Positions 35,586 to 46,390 of a stretch of DNA of 64,000 nucleotides are shown one piece after another. Position 1 is the stretch's first letter, and each line of letters begins with the position of its first letter. The notes beneath the pieces were generated by a model. That model had not been told where the DNA came from and searched no databases. It saw only the letters and a program-made list of their open reading frames with translations. The position numbers were made by a program, and so were the translations under genes. Where the stretch lies: positions 53,173,434-53,237,433 of the forward strand of contig NC_081828.1 of assembly GCF_030867095.1 (NCBI RefSeq), written 5' to 3'. This DNA is from Alligator mississippiensis (taxonomy: Eukaryota; Chordata; Crocodylia; Alligatoridae).

Positions 35586-36733
35586 TTCATAGGTTCATAG
35601 ACTGTAAGGCTGGAAGGGACCTCGGAAGATCATTAGGTCCAGCCCACTGCACCAGGCAGATGAAGACAGCTGGGGTCAGCCGGCCCCAGCAAGGTGACCG
35701 TCCAGTCTCCTCTTGAAGATTTCCAGGATAGGTGTTTGCACCACCTCTGGAGGGAGCTTATTCCACAGTCTGGACACACTAACTGTGAAGACGTTTTTCC
35801 TAAGTTTGAGCCTGAAATGGTCTTCCAGGAGTTTGTGGCCATTACTCCTGGTTTTCCCCAAGGGTGCCCTGGTGACCAGTTGTTCACCGAGCCCTTGATG
35901 TACTCCTCAGATGTAGCAGCAAGTTGCTACCAAGTCCCCTCTCAGCCTTTTTTTTTTCAGGCTGAAGAATCCCAGATCCCTCAGCCTTTCCTTGGATGGC
36001 TTACTGTGCAAGTATCTGATCATATGGGTGGCCCTTCTCTGGACTCTCTCAAGCATTACCAGTTCCTTGTTAAAGTGTGGCGCCCAGAACTGGACGCAGT
36101 ACTCCAGCTGCAGTCTCACCCATTGATAGAGCAGAAGAATCACCTCCTTGGTTTTGCTGGAGGTGCGTCGATACATGCCAAAGTATTGTTTGCCCTGCTG
36201 GCTACAGCGTCACACCGCCAGCTCATATTCATACTGTGGTCTATTATTACCCCTAGGTCCCTTTCATTCATGGTGCTGGTCAGTTTGGCACCACCAACCC
36301 TTTAGGTGTGTAAGGGGTTGTTCATCCCCAGGTGGAGCACTTTACATTTCTCAGTGTTGAACTTCATCTGGTTCCGGCTTGCCCAACTTGCTAGCCTGTC
36401 TAGATCCACCTGCATCTGTAGCCTATCTTTAAGCGTGACCACACTTCCCCATAACTTAGTGTTGTCCTCGAACTTGGCCAATGAGCTCTTTATCCAAATC
36501 ATTGATAAAGATGTTGAAAAGTACTGGATCAAGCACCGACCCCTGTGGGACACCGCCCACTTCTCGCCAGGATGACACAGATCTGTTCATTAGGACTCTC
36601 TGGGTCCTACCCCACAGCCCGCTTTGTACCCACCTGTCTCGCAGTTAAGCCCACAATCCTCCAATTTTCTCGTGAGAACATCATGAGATACCAGATCAAA
36701 GACTTTTTGGAAATCAAGGTATACAATACTTCA
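35586..36733 (-). mobile_element. CR1 LINE, 5'-truncated, decayed
   Basis: The 3' end at 35586 has ttcataggttcatag, followed by the reversed CR1 3'UTR (ggctggaagggacctcggaa). The 5' edge near 36733 lies in the VVYLDFQKVFD segment of the reverse transcriptase. Several short frames replace the original one. Confidence 0.92.
35676..36733 (-). pseudogene. CR1 ORF2 C-terminal half, several breaks, altered catalytic motif
   Basis: From 36733 downward the translation gives a LDFQKVFD-like start and then, at 36461-36472, FEDN where active CR1 copies have FADD. The catalytic pair is therefore damaged. Further down, VRLQLEYCVQFWAPHF (around 36090-36140) and KRLRGDLVA mark the C-terminal domain. At least three frame breaks (frames 36553-36302, 36176-35907 and 35861-35676) show long decay. 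This copy is visibly older than the one at 53.8 kb. Confidence 0.88.
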
Positions 36734-36795
36734 GGGTATACAATGTCAAATTGGAACTGATAATGGGCAAAATTATGAAAAACTAGCGAAATGCC

Positions 36796-37094
36796 TGTCA
36801 AGAATGACGGCAGGGATGAAGCGCCACCATGATGGTGGGGATGGAGGGGGCAAAGAGTGGGGGGGGGCGAGGTCACCACTACCGCATGCCACCATCACCT
36901 CCAAGGAGCAGGGCCGGGGGTAGCAAGGCCAGCAGTGCTTCTGTCCCCGCCATCATGGCAGCACTCCATCCCTGCTGTCGTTCTCCCTTCCCCAAACCTG
37001 CTCCACATCTGGCCCCATGCCACCCTCCCCCCCACTCCATCCCCTCTGTCTCCACCATTATGGTGCACTCTGTCCCTGCCATAATTCTTGACAG
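36796..37094. mobile_element. short DNA element with ~42-bp terminal inverted repeats
   Basis: The left end cctgtcaagaatgacggcag (36796 onward) is mirrored by the reverse complement of ctgccataattcttgacagg at the right end (37075-37094). The similarity runs about 42 bp inward on each side, through the gccaccatgatggt block. The interior is G/C-rich and non-coding. No target duplication was certain, so the superfamily is not assigned. Confidence 0.7.
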
Positions 37095-37140
37095 GTAATT
37101 TGCCATGGCCTGCTGGGAGCCCCACCCTGCAAGAGCATTA

Positions 37141-37171
37141 TAGACAGACAGACAGACACGCAGACAGATGG
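37141..37171 (+). repeat. GACA simple repeat with cacgc interruption
   Basis: tagacagacagacagacacg then cagacaga. The same interrupted pattern occurs at 57956-57982. Confidence 0.85.
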
Positions 37172-38568
37172 ACTAAGCCCTAGAATGCCTAGGTGGTTTA
37201 GGAGAAAGTTGACTGGACTAAGGATTAACAGGTCATGTCATCAGCGGCACAGCCCCACTGGTAGGGATGCAGCTTCCAGCCCTGGTCCCAAATGCATTTT
37301 GAAAGAAAGGGGTGTTTTCATGGGAGAAGTGTTGTTTCACTTGTGTATTTTCAAATTTTCACTGTAAAAGTCAAAGCTGAGAGGATGTTGGCTTTGGTGG
37401 TTGCTTCCTCACTCCCCCACTCCATCCTTTTCAGTGGTGGCATTTTTTATTTAAAGTCAAAAACTCCTCCCCCTGCCCTCAATATTAAAAAGAGTGGTGG
37501 TGGTGGGGCGGGGGGGGTTGTTTTGTTTTTTTACACAGTTTCCCATGGGACCCTCCCCACCTGGCCTCACCAGCTTCCCTGGTTTCCACCAGCTGAGGCC
37601 ATGGCCCACTATCTGCCAAGCCCTTTGAAGGTGGCAAGCGATATGTGCGATTGTACTGCGTCCAGCAGCCACCCAAACGAAACAATAGCCACATTCAGCC
37701 ACACAGTGCTTCACGGAGCACGAGTCCCTTGTTCTTCTGCGAGGCACCCTCCTCTCCCCCCGCAACCCCCTGAAAGCTTCTGCCATCTCCCTGCCCCATT
37801 GAAGGATCATGAGAAAGAAGCAGCTGACGTTCTGTCCCACGGCTCTGGAGGAGGCGAACTGGAATCTCAGGACACAAAACAAGCACTGTACGTGTTCCAG
37901 CCTCCCCCAGCCCCTGCCCCACCAAAAACTCCTACTACTCCCACCCAAACACGCGCTAAAACACACATGCATGACATCATCCCTCTTGCAAATCTGCCCG
38001 GTAACAGTAAGCTATCTCCCTCTCCCCACATCACCCAATCAGCATGCAGCTAGCACCCCAGGGCCTCTGTGCGAGATGTATAATGCAGCAGCTCTTGCAG
38101 AGGTGATCAGGTTGCAAGGGAACAGCATGTTTTTCCTCTAGCTTTGGTTTTGTTTTCTTCAGCAAGAGGGGCTATGTGAGTTTGGAAACAACTCCCACAT
38201 TTTTTCCCCCTACCCTGCCTCTCCACCTACCAGCTCGCTTTGGTCTGCACTGAATAAAAGACATTATTTTGAGCTGCACACAGCAAACTCCAGTCTGCTT
38301 TTGAAATCCAGCAGGGATCATGGCCAGATCAGTGTGGGGAATAGTGTTCTTTGTTTATGACTTGACTCAGCAGGACAAGAACAGGGAGGAGAGAGAAAGA
38401 CCAAGGAGGGCAGGGATTGGCTCCTACCAGGTCAGACCAAAGACTCTTTTGCCTGCTGCTACTTCTTCCCAGGGCCTTGCAGAGCTGTTACTCTCCCATC
38501 TGCAGCCTAGCTCTGGTAAAGCCTCTGAGCAATCAAACACAGGGCTGTGCTTCTTTTGGATCTTAGTA
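37172..38568. other. intergenic, nothing recognised
   Basis: No gene found. A G/T-rich segment (about 37488-37533) and C-rich segments produce long frames on both strands, none with a motif. The 253-codon frame at 37292-38050 changes composition along its length and is judged a chance frame. Confidence 0.5.
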
Positions 38569-38771
38569 TTCTCTCTTTCTTAGTGAGCTCCTGACTGCTG
38601 CTGTATCTCTTTGCCAACTGCAGTGTCATGCCCTAACAGCAATATTTCCTGTCCAGCTTTTCTTTGGAGTTGGTCTATAAGCCTGTTTCCCAGTCATTAA
38701 AACCAGGATGCTTCCTGCTGCAGCACTTGGAAAATCCTCTTCTTTTCATCCTGTTGGCACTTATCACTGTT
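38569..38771 (+). repeat. direct repeat copy 1 (pair with 40598-40799)
   Basis: About 200 bp beginning ttctctctttcttag. It shares gccaactgcagtgtcatgcc, ctttggagttggtct and ttcctgctgc with the copy 2 kb downstream in the same orientation, at roughly 85% by eye. It is non-coding. Confidence 0.85.
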
Positions 38772-39527
38772 GATATAAATCAATAGGTTCAGTGGAGCTT
38801 GAGTGTTGTACACTAGCCGTATATCTGGCGTGAAGCCTGTTTGCCCTCCTCACCCTCTCCTGGAAGCATATGCCATGGGTACATTGAAATGGATGTACAC
38901 CAAAAACTGGCACATTATTAAACCATGCAACATCAATGGGGATTGCAATAGAAGCTTGCCCCTATCTTATCAAATGAACACTCAAGGACTGGCTGTATAA
39001 GTAGAGTGAATAAAAATCAGGTATTAGGGTATGGTTCTATGCCCCCCCTCCCCCCCTTTCAGTTCCTGAATGCCATTTAGGTGGTGGAATACAGGTCAAT
39101 GACTATGTCAGACTGAGAGGAGAATAATCCTCTTCTAGGTTGCAGACCTGTGCCTATTCCCCATAAGGCAGAGCAAGAACTGGGGGGGGCAGATCCCAAG
39201 CTAGCATAAACTAGCAGAGCTCAGAGAGGATGCACCAATTTGGTTTCAATGGAGCTGCATTGATTTATAGCAGCTGAAGATCTTGCCTTGTATATGAAGA
39301 TACAGGCCTCATACAACCAAGTTCCTCAGAAAGATGAATCATAATCAAGTGTTAAATGGAACAAGGCTTCTCATGGAGATTTTAATGAATGCAGTGATGT
39401 GAAGAACTTTTTACAAGCTAACTGGCCTAGTTCATATGGGGGAAGCAATAGATGTGAAATGTCTTGAAGTTAGTGAGGTTTTTGAGATGACATTCTACTA
39501 AGCAAGCTAAGCAAGTATTGTCTAGAT

Positions 39528-40134
39528 CAGGGGTTGTCAACCGGGGGTACACATACCCCCGGGGGTACTTGAGAAGGCCCTAGGGCAGGGGTCAGCAACC
39601 CCCTGCAAGCGTGCTGAGCATGGCACACAAGGCCGTTTTGCTCAGCACACCACTGCCAGCCTGGGCTCTAAGCAGCTGCTGCCGGACAAAGAGCCCAAGC
39701 TGCTCCCAGCAGGCAGCTGGGAGGCTGCAAGCCCTGCTGCAAGCAGACAGGGCTCCTTGGGCCGGCTGCAGCTGGGAGGCTTCAAACAGGTCCTCTGGGC
39801 TCAGCACCCCGGCACCTTCCAAGGTAGACATTGTGTTTTTTTCAGCATTCTGGCCAAAAAACGTTGCCTTCCCCTGCCCTAGGGAGTGCAGGTGGGCAAG
39901 GACAGAGCACCGCTATGCACCATCCCGTGCTTGTGCATAGGCACCGCCTGCCTGGCTAGACGTGGGGGGTAGGGGAAGCTCACACACAGTGGCTGCTGCT
40001 GCTCAGCATTTGGCCATGCACCACTTCTCCCTCACCTTCCCAATCTGCATCTGGCCACATGCCACCCCCACCCCCCCCCAGCTCCACATCCAGCTGCCAG
40101 GGGTACACTGACCCAAAAAGGTTGAAACCCCCTG
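39528..40134. mobile_element. hAT (Buster-like) MITE, outer, 607 bp including a nested MITE
   Basis: The left end caggggttgtcaacc matches the reverse of the right end ggttgaaaccccctg. The exact 8-bp duplications gtctagat flank it at 39520-39527 and 40135-40142. Without the inner insertion and its duplication it is about 308 bp. The left part holds the palindromic gggggtacacataccccc block seen, diverged, in the element at 7.5 kb. Confidence 0.93.
39586..39876. mobile_element. hAT (Buster-like) MITE nested in another MITE, 291 bp
   Basis: The ends are caggggtcagcaac and, reversed, caggggaaggcaac. The flanking 8-mers ccctaggg at 39578-39585 and 39877-39884 are exact and are themselves palindromic. 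It lies wholly inside the MITE 39528-40134 and is therefore younger than it. The interior is GC-rich and non-coding. Confidence 0.93.
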
Positions 40135-40194
40135 GTCTAGATGTAATCACCAGCAGGTGGGTACACCCTGGCAGAAAAAAATCATTGTCAGAGA

Positions 40195-40556
40195 AGTAAG
40201 TAACAGTAGTTCCTTGTCAAGTTTTGAAGAAGGTTCTGAGCTGGGGTCTCCCAGGAGTCCATCCCAGGTCCACAGAGTATTTAATATCTTCAGTAACAAC
40301 AAGGGTGGTGGACCGTACTTATACTTATAAAAACTGTGGATGACAGAAGGGGCTGGGCAAGTGTTGGATGCACTTTGAGGGACAGAATCAGAATTCCAAC
40401 TGGTCTTAACAAATTGGAGAAATGGTTTCAAATTAATAAGAAATTTAGTAAAGAGAATTACAAAGCACTACACTTAGGAAGGAGATATCCAACATACAAA
40501 TACAAATGGGAATAACTGGCCAGGCAGCATTGGGGCAGAAAGATGGAGACAGAATG
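40195..40556 (+). mobile_element. CR1 internal fragment (reverse transcriptase region)
   Basis: The order of segments matches CR1 ORF2 around and after the catalytic motif: ggtctcccaggagtccatcc (GVPQGS-like), agtatttaatatcttcagta (FNIFI-like), then gagggacagaatcagaattc, aacaaattggagaaatggtt and agcactacacttaggaagga (VLHLG-like). There is no open frame and it has lost both ends. It is a different CR1 subfamily from the large copies. Confidence 0.8.
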
Positions 40557-40597
40557 GTTGTGCTTCTCAGCCTCTTGAAAGCTCAGATGAAGAAGTG

Positions 40598-40799
40598 TTC
40601 TCTCTTTCTTAGCGAGTTCCTGACTGCTGCTATATCTCTGCCAACTGCAGTGTCATGCCCTAACAGCAATATTTTCTCTCCATCCTTTCTTTGGAGTTGG
40701 TCTCAATATGCTTATTTCCCAGTCTTTAAAACCAGGATACTTCCTGCTGCAACATTTGAAAAATCCTCTTCCTTTCATCCTTTTGGCATGTATCACTGT
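40598..40799 (+). repeat. direct repeat copy 2 (pair with 38569-38771)
   Basis: Begins ttctctctttcttagcgagt and ends near tatcactgtt, like copy 1. It lies just 3' of the CR1 fragment, whereas copy 1 lies outside any CR1. The unit is therefore independent of CR1. Confidence 0.85.
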
Positions 40800-41108
40800 T
40801 TTCTTCCCAGCATTTGCTGTTCAGAGGATTCTGCTCTACCCACCAGCAGTGCTTCATTGGAAATCCCACTCAATGTTTTGTTTAAGATCTCTGTTTTCTT
40901 TAGTTTTCCCAAGAATGACATACCAACCTGACTGACTCACACAGTTTCTACTCTGTATCTAACACTCTGTGCTATTCCAGTCCTAGGCTCCATCCCACAC
41001 AGCTGTCTTTGAATCCAGTCCCTAACCTACAGAACAACCTTATCATTCTAGAGGGATTTCCACACAGCTCTGCAAAGTGGACCTGGGGCTCCAAATAAGG
41101 CTTTAGAA

Positions 41109-41518
41109 CAGGGTTGTCCAACTTCTAAGTGAGCAAGGGCTGCACACTCCATGGGCCACACTAGCCAAGGCTGCAGGCCCTCACCCCTGATGCACCAAGT
41201 GCCATAGTGGTCGCTCTGCCCCACCCTCTCCTTGTGCTGTGCTCCCAGGTTCACTACCTCTCCCTAAGCTCACCAGCCTCTGCTGCACCATGCCTCTCAA
41301 GCACCCCAAGGTGCAGGCTCTGCCAGCGCTGTGAGCTGTGCCATACTGCACTGCCCCACCCCCTAGGTGGGGAAGGGGAATCCACAGGGAGAGGAAGCCT
41401 GGAGTCCTTGGATTCTTGTACAGCCAGAGCAATGGGGAGAGCAGAAGCTGGGTAGGAGTCCAGGGGGTGTAATGGTTACATTGCATGCAGCCCATGGACC
41501 ACAGACTGGACAACCCTG
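41109..41518. mobile_element. hAT (Buster-like) MITE, 410 bp, target duplication ctttagaa
   Basis: The left end cagggttgtccaac is mirrored by ctggacaaccctg at the right. Exact 8-mers ctttagaa lie at 41101-41108 and 41519-41526. The interior is GC-rich and non-coding. Confidence 0.93.
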
Positions 41519-41595
41519 CTTTAGAACAACCAGACCTAAGACAGTCCCAGGGAATCCAGCTCAGACTTTCCATTAGACTCAGAATGATACATACT

Positions 41596-42019
41596 GGGTG
41601 CATCTACACAAGACATTTACTGTGGAGCTGACTAATTAGCTCTGCAGTAAATGTCTCAGTGTCTACACATGCGACTTGTAAATACAAGTACTAGCTTATG
41701 GCGGAGGTCTTTATTGCACAGCAATGCACCTGAAGATGCTGACCCAGCTGGCTAGAGCATGAGGGTGCTTCAGTGGCACCCCTGCCAGCTAGTCCCATAC
41801 TGGAGCACCCTTCTACCCCATCCAGCCCCTTTACAGTACGTTGAGTTGGGTCAGAGTAGCCCCGGGCTGGAAGGCTGCCAGCAGCAGCTGCTCCAATCTG
41901 GCTCAACATGCTGCAGTCCTAGGAGCATGTTTAAACACGGTGCGCCCAGGAGCAATAAATTCTGGTGTGATATGCACTGGAATTTATTGCTGTGTGTTAA
42001 TTGTACATGTAGACGTGCC
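41596..42019 (+). mobile_element. 420-bp interspersed element, copy A
   Basis: This element has imperfect terminal repeats (gggtgcatctacaca; right end reversed ggcacgtctacatg) and 4-bp flanks tact on both sides. Its middle and right parts align with the reverse complement of 43455-43866 over most of their length. Shared words include ccagcaataaa-type ends, cacagcaatgca and catccagccc. It contains a hairpin at 41611-41656 and no coding frame. Confidence 0.75.
41611..41656. repeat. hairpin inside copy A
   Basis: Left arm agacatttactgtggagct (41611-41629); right arm 41638-41656 is its reverse complement at 17 of 19 positions, with an 8-bp loop. Confidence 0.85.
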
Positions 42020-42025
42020 TACTGG

Positions 42026-42199
42026 GATGCACCCTAGTTCAATTCCTTGTGTACAGACACCTATCCAGACTGCCTATTAAAGATGTCTGTACTAGGATCA
42101 AACCTTCACACAGATGCACCCTAGTTCAATTCCTTGTGTACAGACACCTATCCAGACTGCCTATTAAAGATGTCTGTACTAGGATCAAACCTTCACACA
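42026..42199 (+). repeat. exact 87-bp tandem duplication
   Basis: Two identical 87-bp units, 42026-42112 and 42113-42199, each beginning gatgcaccctagttcaattc. No mismatch was seen across the pair. The first unit starts 6 bp after the end of copy A of the 420-bp element. The identity implies a very recent event or an assembly artefact. Confidence 0.95.
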
Positions 42200-43125
42200 G
42201 ATGTCACTTTCTCAGCACAGTCAACATCTTCCTTGGACAGTGATATAACATGTACTCTTGGGTTCAAGTACCTGCTGTGTTCTGTCCCCAGGGAGGTGTT
42301 TGCTCAAATCCAGTCCTTCCTCCCTTCAGCACCACACCCATAACCAGGAGGAGCACATGTCTCATGCTGGATTTCAGCAGAGCCAAATACTGTTATGTAA
42401 ATTGTTTGGTGCAGGGAAATGAAGCAGCTTGAAGGGATGAATTAGTTCCATATGTTTCATGTCAGCCTTCCTGGCCCTTCCACAGAAGTCACATATTTTA
42501 GAATGTGTTTTAAGCCAGCAAACAGAAATGACTGCTCTCAAGTTTGATGGCATGAAGGCTTATGGCCAGGAAGAGAGTATATATTGCCTGCTGCAAGGAG
42601 GTTAATATCCCAAATCAGGTGCCTAATATGTTGGGGTTGCAGTTCTTGGTGAAGTCCTCTTCTGAACGCTGTGTTTGGGGTGAGTGATGATAAGACTTGC
42701 CAGGTCCTGACATTTTTGGGCAGTTTTCTCCCATGTTCTGCCATTCCTGGTCCATTTCTCAATGTCTAGCTACTCAGATCCCTGACAGATCTAGGCTGTA
42801 GGGAAAACTGCTTCTTCCTCTTTCCTTTTAGGCCCTCGAGAACCCCTAAGAGTCACTACATAGGCAACTTTCTAGAATACATTTCTGCCACATTTCTGAG
42901 ATTCTCCTTATATTCATCATCCCAAGGCAATGGATCTCACTTCACTTGAAACCTAGCAGTGCTCTCCAGCAGTGCTCTTCCTGAAATAGCCAGAAGAGGC
43001 TGCTGTGGAGCAGCGTGGGGTGCTCCAGCATCCCCACCTGGAGGATGAACACACTACCTACACATAATCCCCAGCCAGGTGCTGGAAGGGAAACAGATGT
43101 TTGGGAAAAGTTCCGTGTGAGTTTC
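42200..43125. other. intergenic, nothing recognised
   Basis: No gene or named repeat. Frames are short and without motifs. Confidence 0.5.
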
Positions 43126-43133
43126 CTTTAGAG

Positions 43134-43441
43134 CAGTGGTTCTTACCCTTTTTAGATTCAAGGCACCCATTGGAAAACGCCAGCTCTTAACTTTCACTCA
43201 TTTTTTGACTGTGCAAAAATAACAAGCAATACTTCTGTTGCAAAGAACTGAGAAAGGCCACAATGGGTCAGAATGTTTTTGACCCTATGGATTCCTATAT
43301 GAAATCTCTGGGTTTATCTTGTAATTCATGTGTATGTGTTTGTATACCTGACAGTACTAATATTGCATGGCACCCCACAACACCCTTAAAAGCATTCTGT
43401 GGTACTCCAGGGCACTGTTGCACCCTGGCTGAGAATCACTT
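43134..43441. mobile_element. hAT (Buster-like) MITE, 308 bp, duplication ctttagag/cttgagag
   Basis: The left end cagtggttcttaccc is matched, reversed, by aagtgattctcagccag at the right. The flanking 8-mers ctttagag (43126-43133) and cttgagag (43442-43449) differ at one position. Typical MITE interior wording follows (aaggcaccc near the left, ggtactccagggcac near the right). It is older than the copies with exact duplications. Confidence 0.82.
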
Positions 43442-43454
43442 CTTGAGAGGCACT

Positions 43455-43866
43455 GGGTGTATCTTCATGTGCAATTAATACACAGCAATAAAATCTACTG
43501 GATATCACACATGAGTTTATTGCTCCCGGGCACTGCGTCTACACATGCACCTGGGACCGCAGCACATTGAGCTGGGTTGGAGCAGCCCCAGCTGGCAGAG
43601 GGTCCAGGGGGGTCAGCCTGCCAGTCAATCCAGCTCAAGGGCTGCTCCAACCCACTTCAATGTGCTGCAGACGGGCTGGATGGGGCATGAGGATGTGTCA
43701 GTGCAGGACCAGCTGGCAGGCAGTCCCTGCACTGAAGCATCTTTGTGTCCCAGCCAGCCCCATCAGCATCTACACATGCATTGCTGTGAAGTAAAAAATT
43801 CTGCAGTAGGATAGTACTTGTTAATTAGTTTACTCCATCCTAATAGCACTGCATGTGTAGTTGGAG
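43455..43866 (-). mobile_element. 420-bp interspersed element, copy B (inverted relative to copy A)
   Basis: The reverse complement aligns with 41596-42019. Examples: cacagcaatgcatgtgtaga, a block with catccagcccgtctgcagca, and a terminal segment with gggagcaataaa and ttattgctgtgtattaatt. It starts gggtgtatcttcatgtgc and has act flanks on both sides. It is non-coding and lies 14 bp from the MITE that ends at 43441. Confidence 0.75.
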
Positions 43867-44064
43867 ACTACACCATGAAGCCAGCTCACCTGAGTCCACC
43901 AGTCAAGTCCACCTGAGGTTTCAACAAGCTATTCAATTCTTTGTTGCCAGAGGTGCATCTTGCCTACAGCAGGCAAGCCAGCTCTGGCTTCAGTCCCACT
44001 TAGCCCCGTCTTTCCTACCTGTACAAGCTAGGGAAACTGAGGCATGCAACACTATTACAACATG

Positions 44065-44296
44065 CAAAGGAAGTTTAGGTTAGATATTAGGAAAAACTCT
44101 CACAACAAGGGTAGTAAAGCACTGGAACAGGTTATTCAGAGTGGTTGTGGAATCTTAATCCTTGGCAGTTTTTAAGACCCAGCTAGATAAAGCCTTGGCT
44201 GGGATGTTCTAGTTGGGGATGGTCCTGCTTTGAGCAGGGGGTTGGACTAGATGACCTCCTTAGGTCCCTTCCAACCCTCATTTTCTATGATTTTAT
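44065..44296 (+). mobile_element. CR1 3' end fragment
   Basis: It begins with aagtttaggttagatattag (FRLDIRK-like, end of ORF2) and continues with the 3'UTR hallmark agggggttggactagatgac and ctccttaggtcccttccaac. It ends at tctatgattttatga. No frame remains open. Confidence 0.88.
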
Positions 44297-45759
44297 GACC
44301 ACACTCAAACCAGAAATACTACAACAAAATTACCGTCAATCACACTCTGGGTGTCAGACATTCAGATTGTTGACCAGCTTTGAAAAATCAAAGCTTGGGT
44401 CTCAGTTCCCTCATCTGTTAACTAGAAAGAGTAATCCTTCCTTTCTCTGGCTTCCTGGGACAAGGACTGTGTGTATGTTCACACAGTACATGGAACAATG
44501 GCACCTTGATTTTGCTTGGGATTTCTAAATGTTTTTATCTTGGGGAGTTGTGGTAGGGGGTTAACGTGGGCAGAGGAAGTGGGGGGAAGGCTGATCTGTG
44601 ACTGGGCATTATGATGAACTAGAGAGTGGGAGAGTCCCACCCATGCAGAATTGTTTGCTGCAGCTCTTTAGTGCTATGTTTGTTCAGTCTACTCTGAAAC
44701 ATGATATGTGCTGATAGTCTTGCATCACTTTCATCAGCTGAGCAGTCCAAGGCTTTTTAGATCTTGGTGTGAGGAAGTGAGTGAAGGCCCCTGCCCAAAG
44801 ATCCTACTGCCAGAAAGGGAGAAATGATGGGAGGAAAGGTGAAGTCAGCAGGTTGTCAGCAGAGTGAGAAACAGGGCACAGGTCCCTTGATTCCCAGTCC
44901 ACTATATTACCCCTAGTGAAACCCCTGGCCCTAGAGCTGTGACCCCCATGTGAGAACCCTTTCATTAGACCATGCAACCTCCCAACTAGTTCACAGACTT
45001 GCTCCTCAGTTTATCACTTGCCCCTCCCTCTCTCCATGCTAGCTGACAGTCCATGTGACCCTGTCTGTATCCACAGTAATGTGAATTAATTCTGTGTGAG
45101 AGCAAGTTTTTTGAGAAAAAAAACCAACATGTTATTATTGACATCCCAACATATTACAACTGCCCTTCTTCCATTTTATAATTCTGCCAGAAAAAAAAAA
45201 CAAGCCAAGTAGCTTTGGTAAGACTTACTCTTGATAAAACCTGTGCTGCATGTGCCTTGTGACTTATTCATCACTAAACTAGGTTGTGAATCATTTTTTC
45301 CACCCTCAGGCCTTTATTCCATAATTTTCCTGTAAGTAGAAGTTATCCCTGCAAGTTGCTGACTGTCATTTTTCTGCAGAGTTTTTGGGCTAATATATTG
45401 CAGTGCGGCCCATTTTTTAGGGCTGGATGAGGACTTTATTAGTTTATGAGTATTGTTTATAAAAAGCGTTAGATTAATGAACACTGATTTATAAGACTGT
45501 CTAATTTTTAATAGCTATTTAATGTGCCTTTCTGTCATCTGAACTGTTGAATGTTCTGTAGTTACTGTTAATTTCAAGGCGATCTCAGACATTCCTGAGT
45601 CAACTTTAGTTTCATCTCCCTTCTTGTTTAGACCCTAATTCAAGAAAGCATTTAAGCCTATGCTAACACTTACTTCCACAGAAATTAAATGCAAGAGAAA
45701 GTCAATTGCATGTGCAAGTGCTGTTCTAAACTGGCTTGGATCTAGCATTTGCTTAAGCA
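44297..45759. other. intergenic, nothing recognised
   Basis: No gene or named repeat found. A/T-rich parts lie near 45100-45200. Confidence 0.5.
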
Positions 45760-45863
45760 TAGGATCGCAAGAAAGTAGAGATGCAAGGGGCCTTGTGAGG
45801 TCACCTAGTCCAGCCTCCTGCTATGGTAGGATCATCCCTGACTAAACCATCCTGGGCAAGTGT
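45760..45863 (-). mobile_element. CR1/L3-like 3' end fragment
   Basis: ataggatcgcaagaaagtag is followed by ccttgtgaggtcacctagtc and cagcctcctgc, which is the reversed tail of a CR1/L3-type LINE. Only about 100 bp remain. Confidence 0.65.
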
Positions 45864-46390
45864 ACCACTTTTGAATATTCCCAGGGAGCATGGGTGAATA
45901 TGCTGTGCATCCCTGCTTCTAAGCACTGTGAAAATATCCTGCCAATTCCTCACTAATTTCTTCTCCCACAGACCTTCAGCTCCAAACTCTGTTTCTACTC
46001 AGCCAAGCATTAACAGCCACAAGGAGCTAAACAAACAGCATGTATGAGGCAGTTATAGTTTATGGACTATTGAGGGAGGAGGAGGTTAGAATGAGAAAAT
46101 TCAGGCATTTTTCCATAAGCCTAGGCCTTTTCTGTTCTGAATTATTAGATGACAGCCCCCTTTTGAGCACAAGGACCACTGATTCTGAACTCTCCTGAGC
46201 TACAAGAACCAGGAATCTGGCCATCTCCTTGCCTGCAGATCAGAATGGCTGCACAGATTATGGGGATTCGCTTACTCTAAAAGCAGGAATTAAAGGTTGA
46301 GGAACCTGAAGGCTTTTGACCGGCTCTGAGATTTTACCATTAACAAGAGTCTGGATTTTGAGGCAGGCTTGAGCACACGTGGTCCTAAAG

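Noticed and set aside
37292-38053. 253-codon frame as a possible gene
   Set aside because: Its composition shifts with local C-rich and T-rich tracts, an overlapping frame of 171 codons exists on the other strand, and no motif is visible.
42026-42199. CRISPR or minisatellite array
   Set aside because: There are only two units of 87 bp with no spacers, so it is a simple tandem duplication in a vertebrate context.
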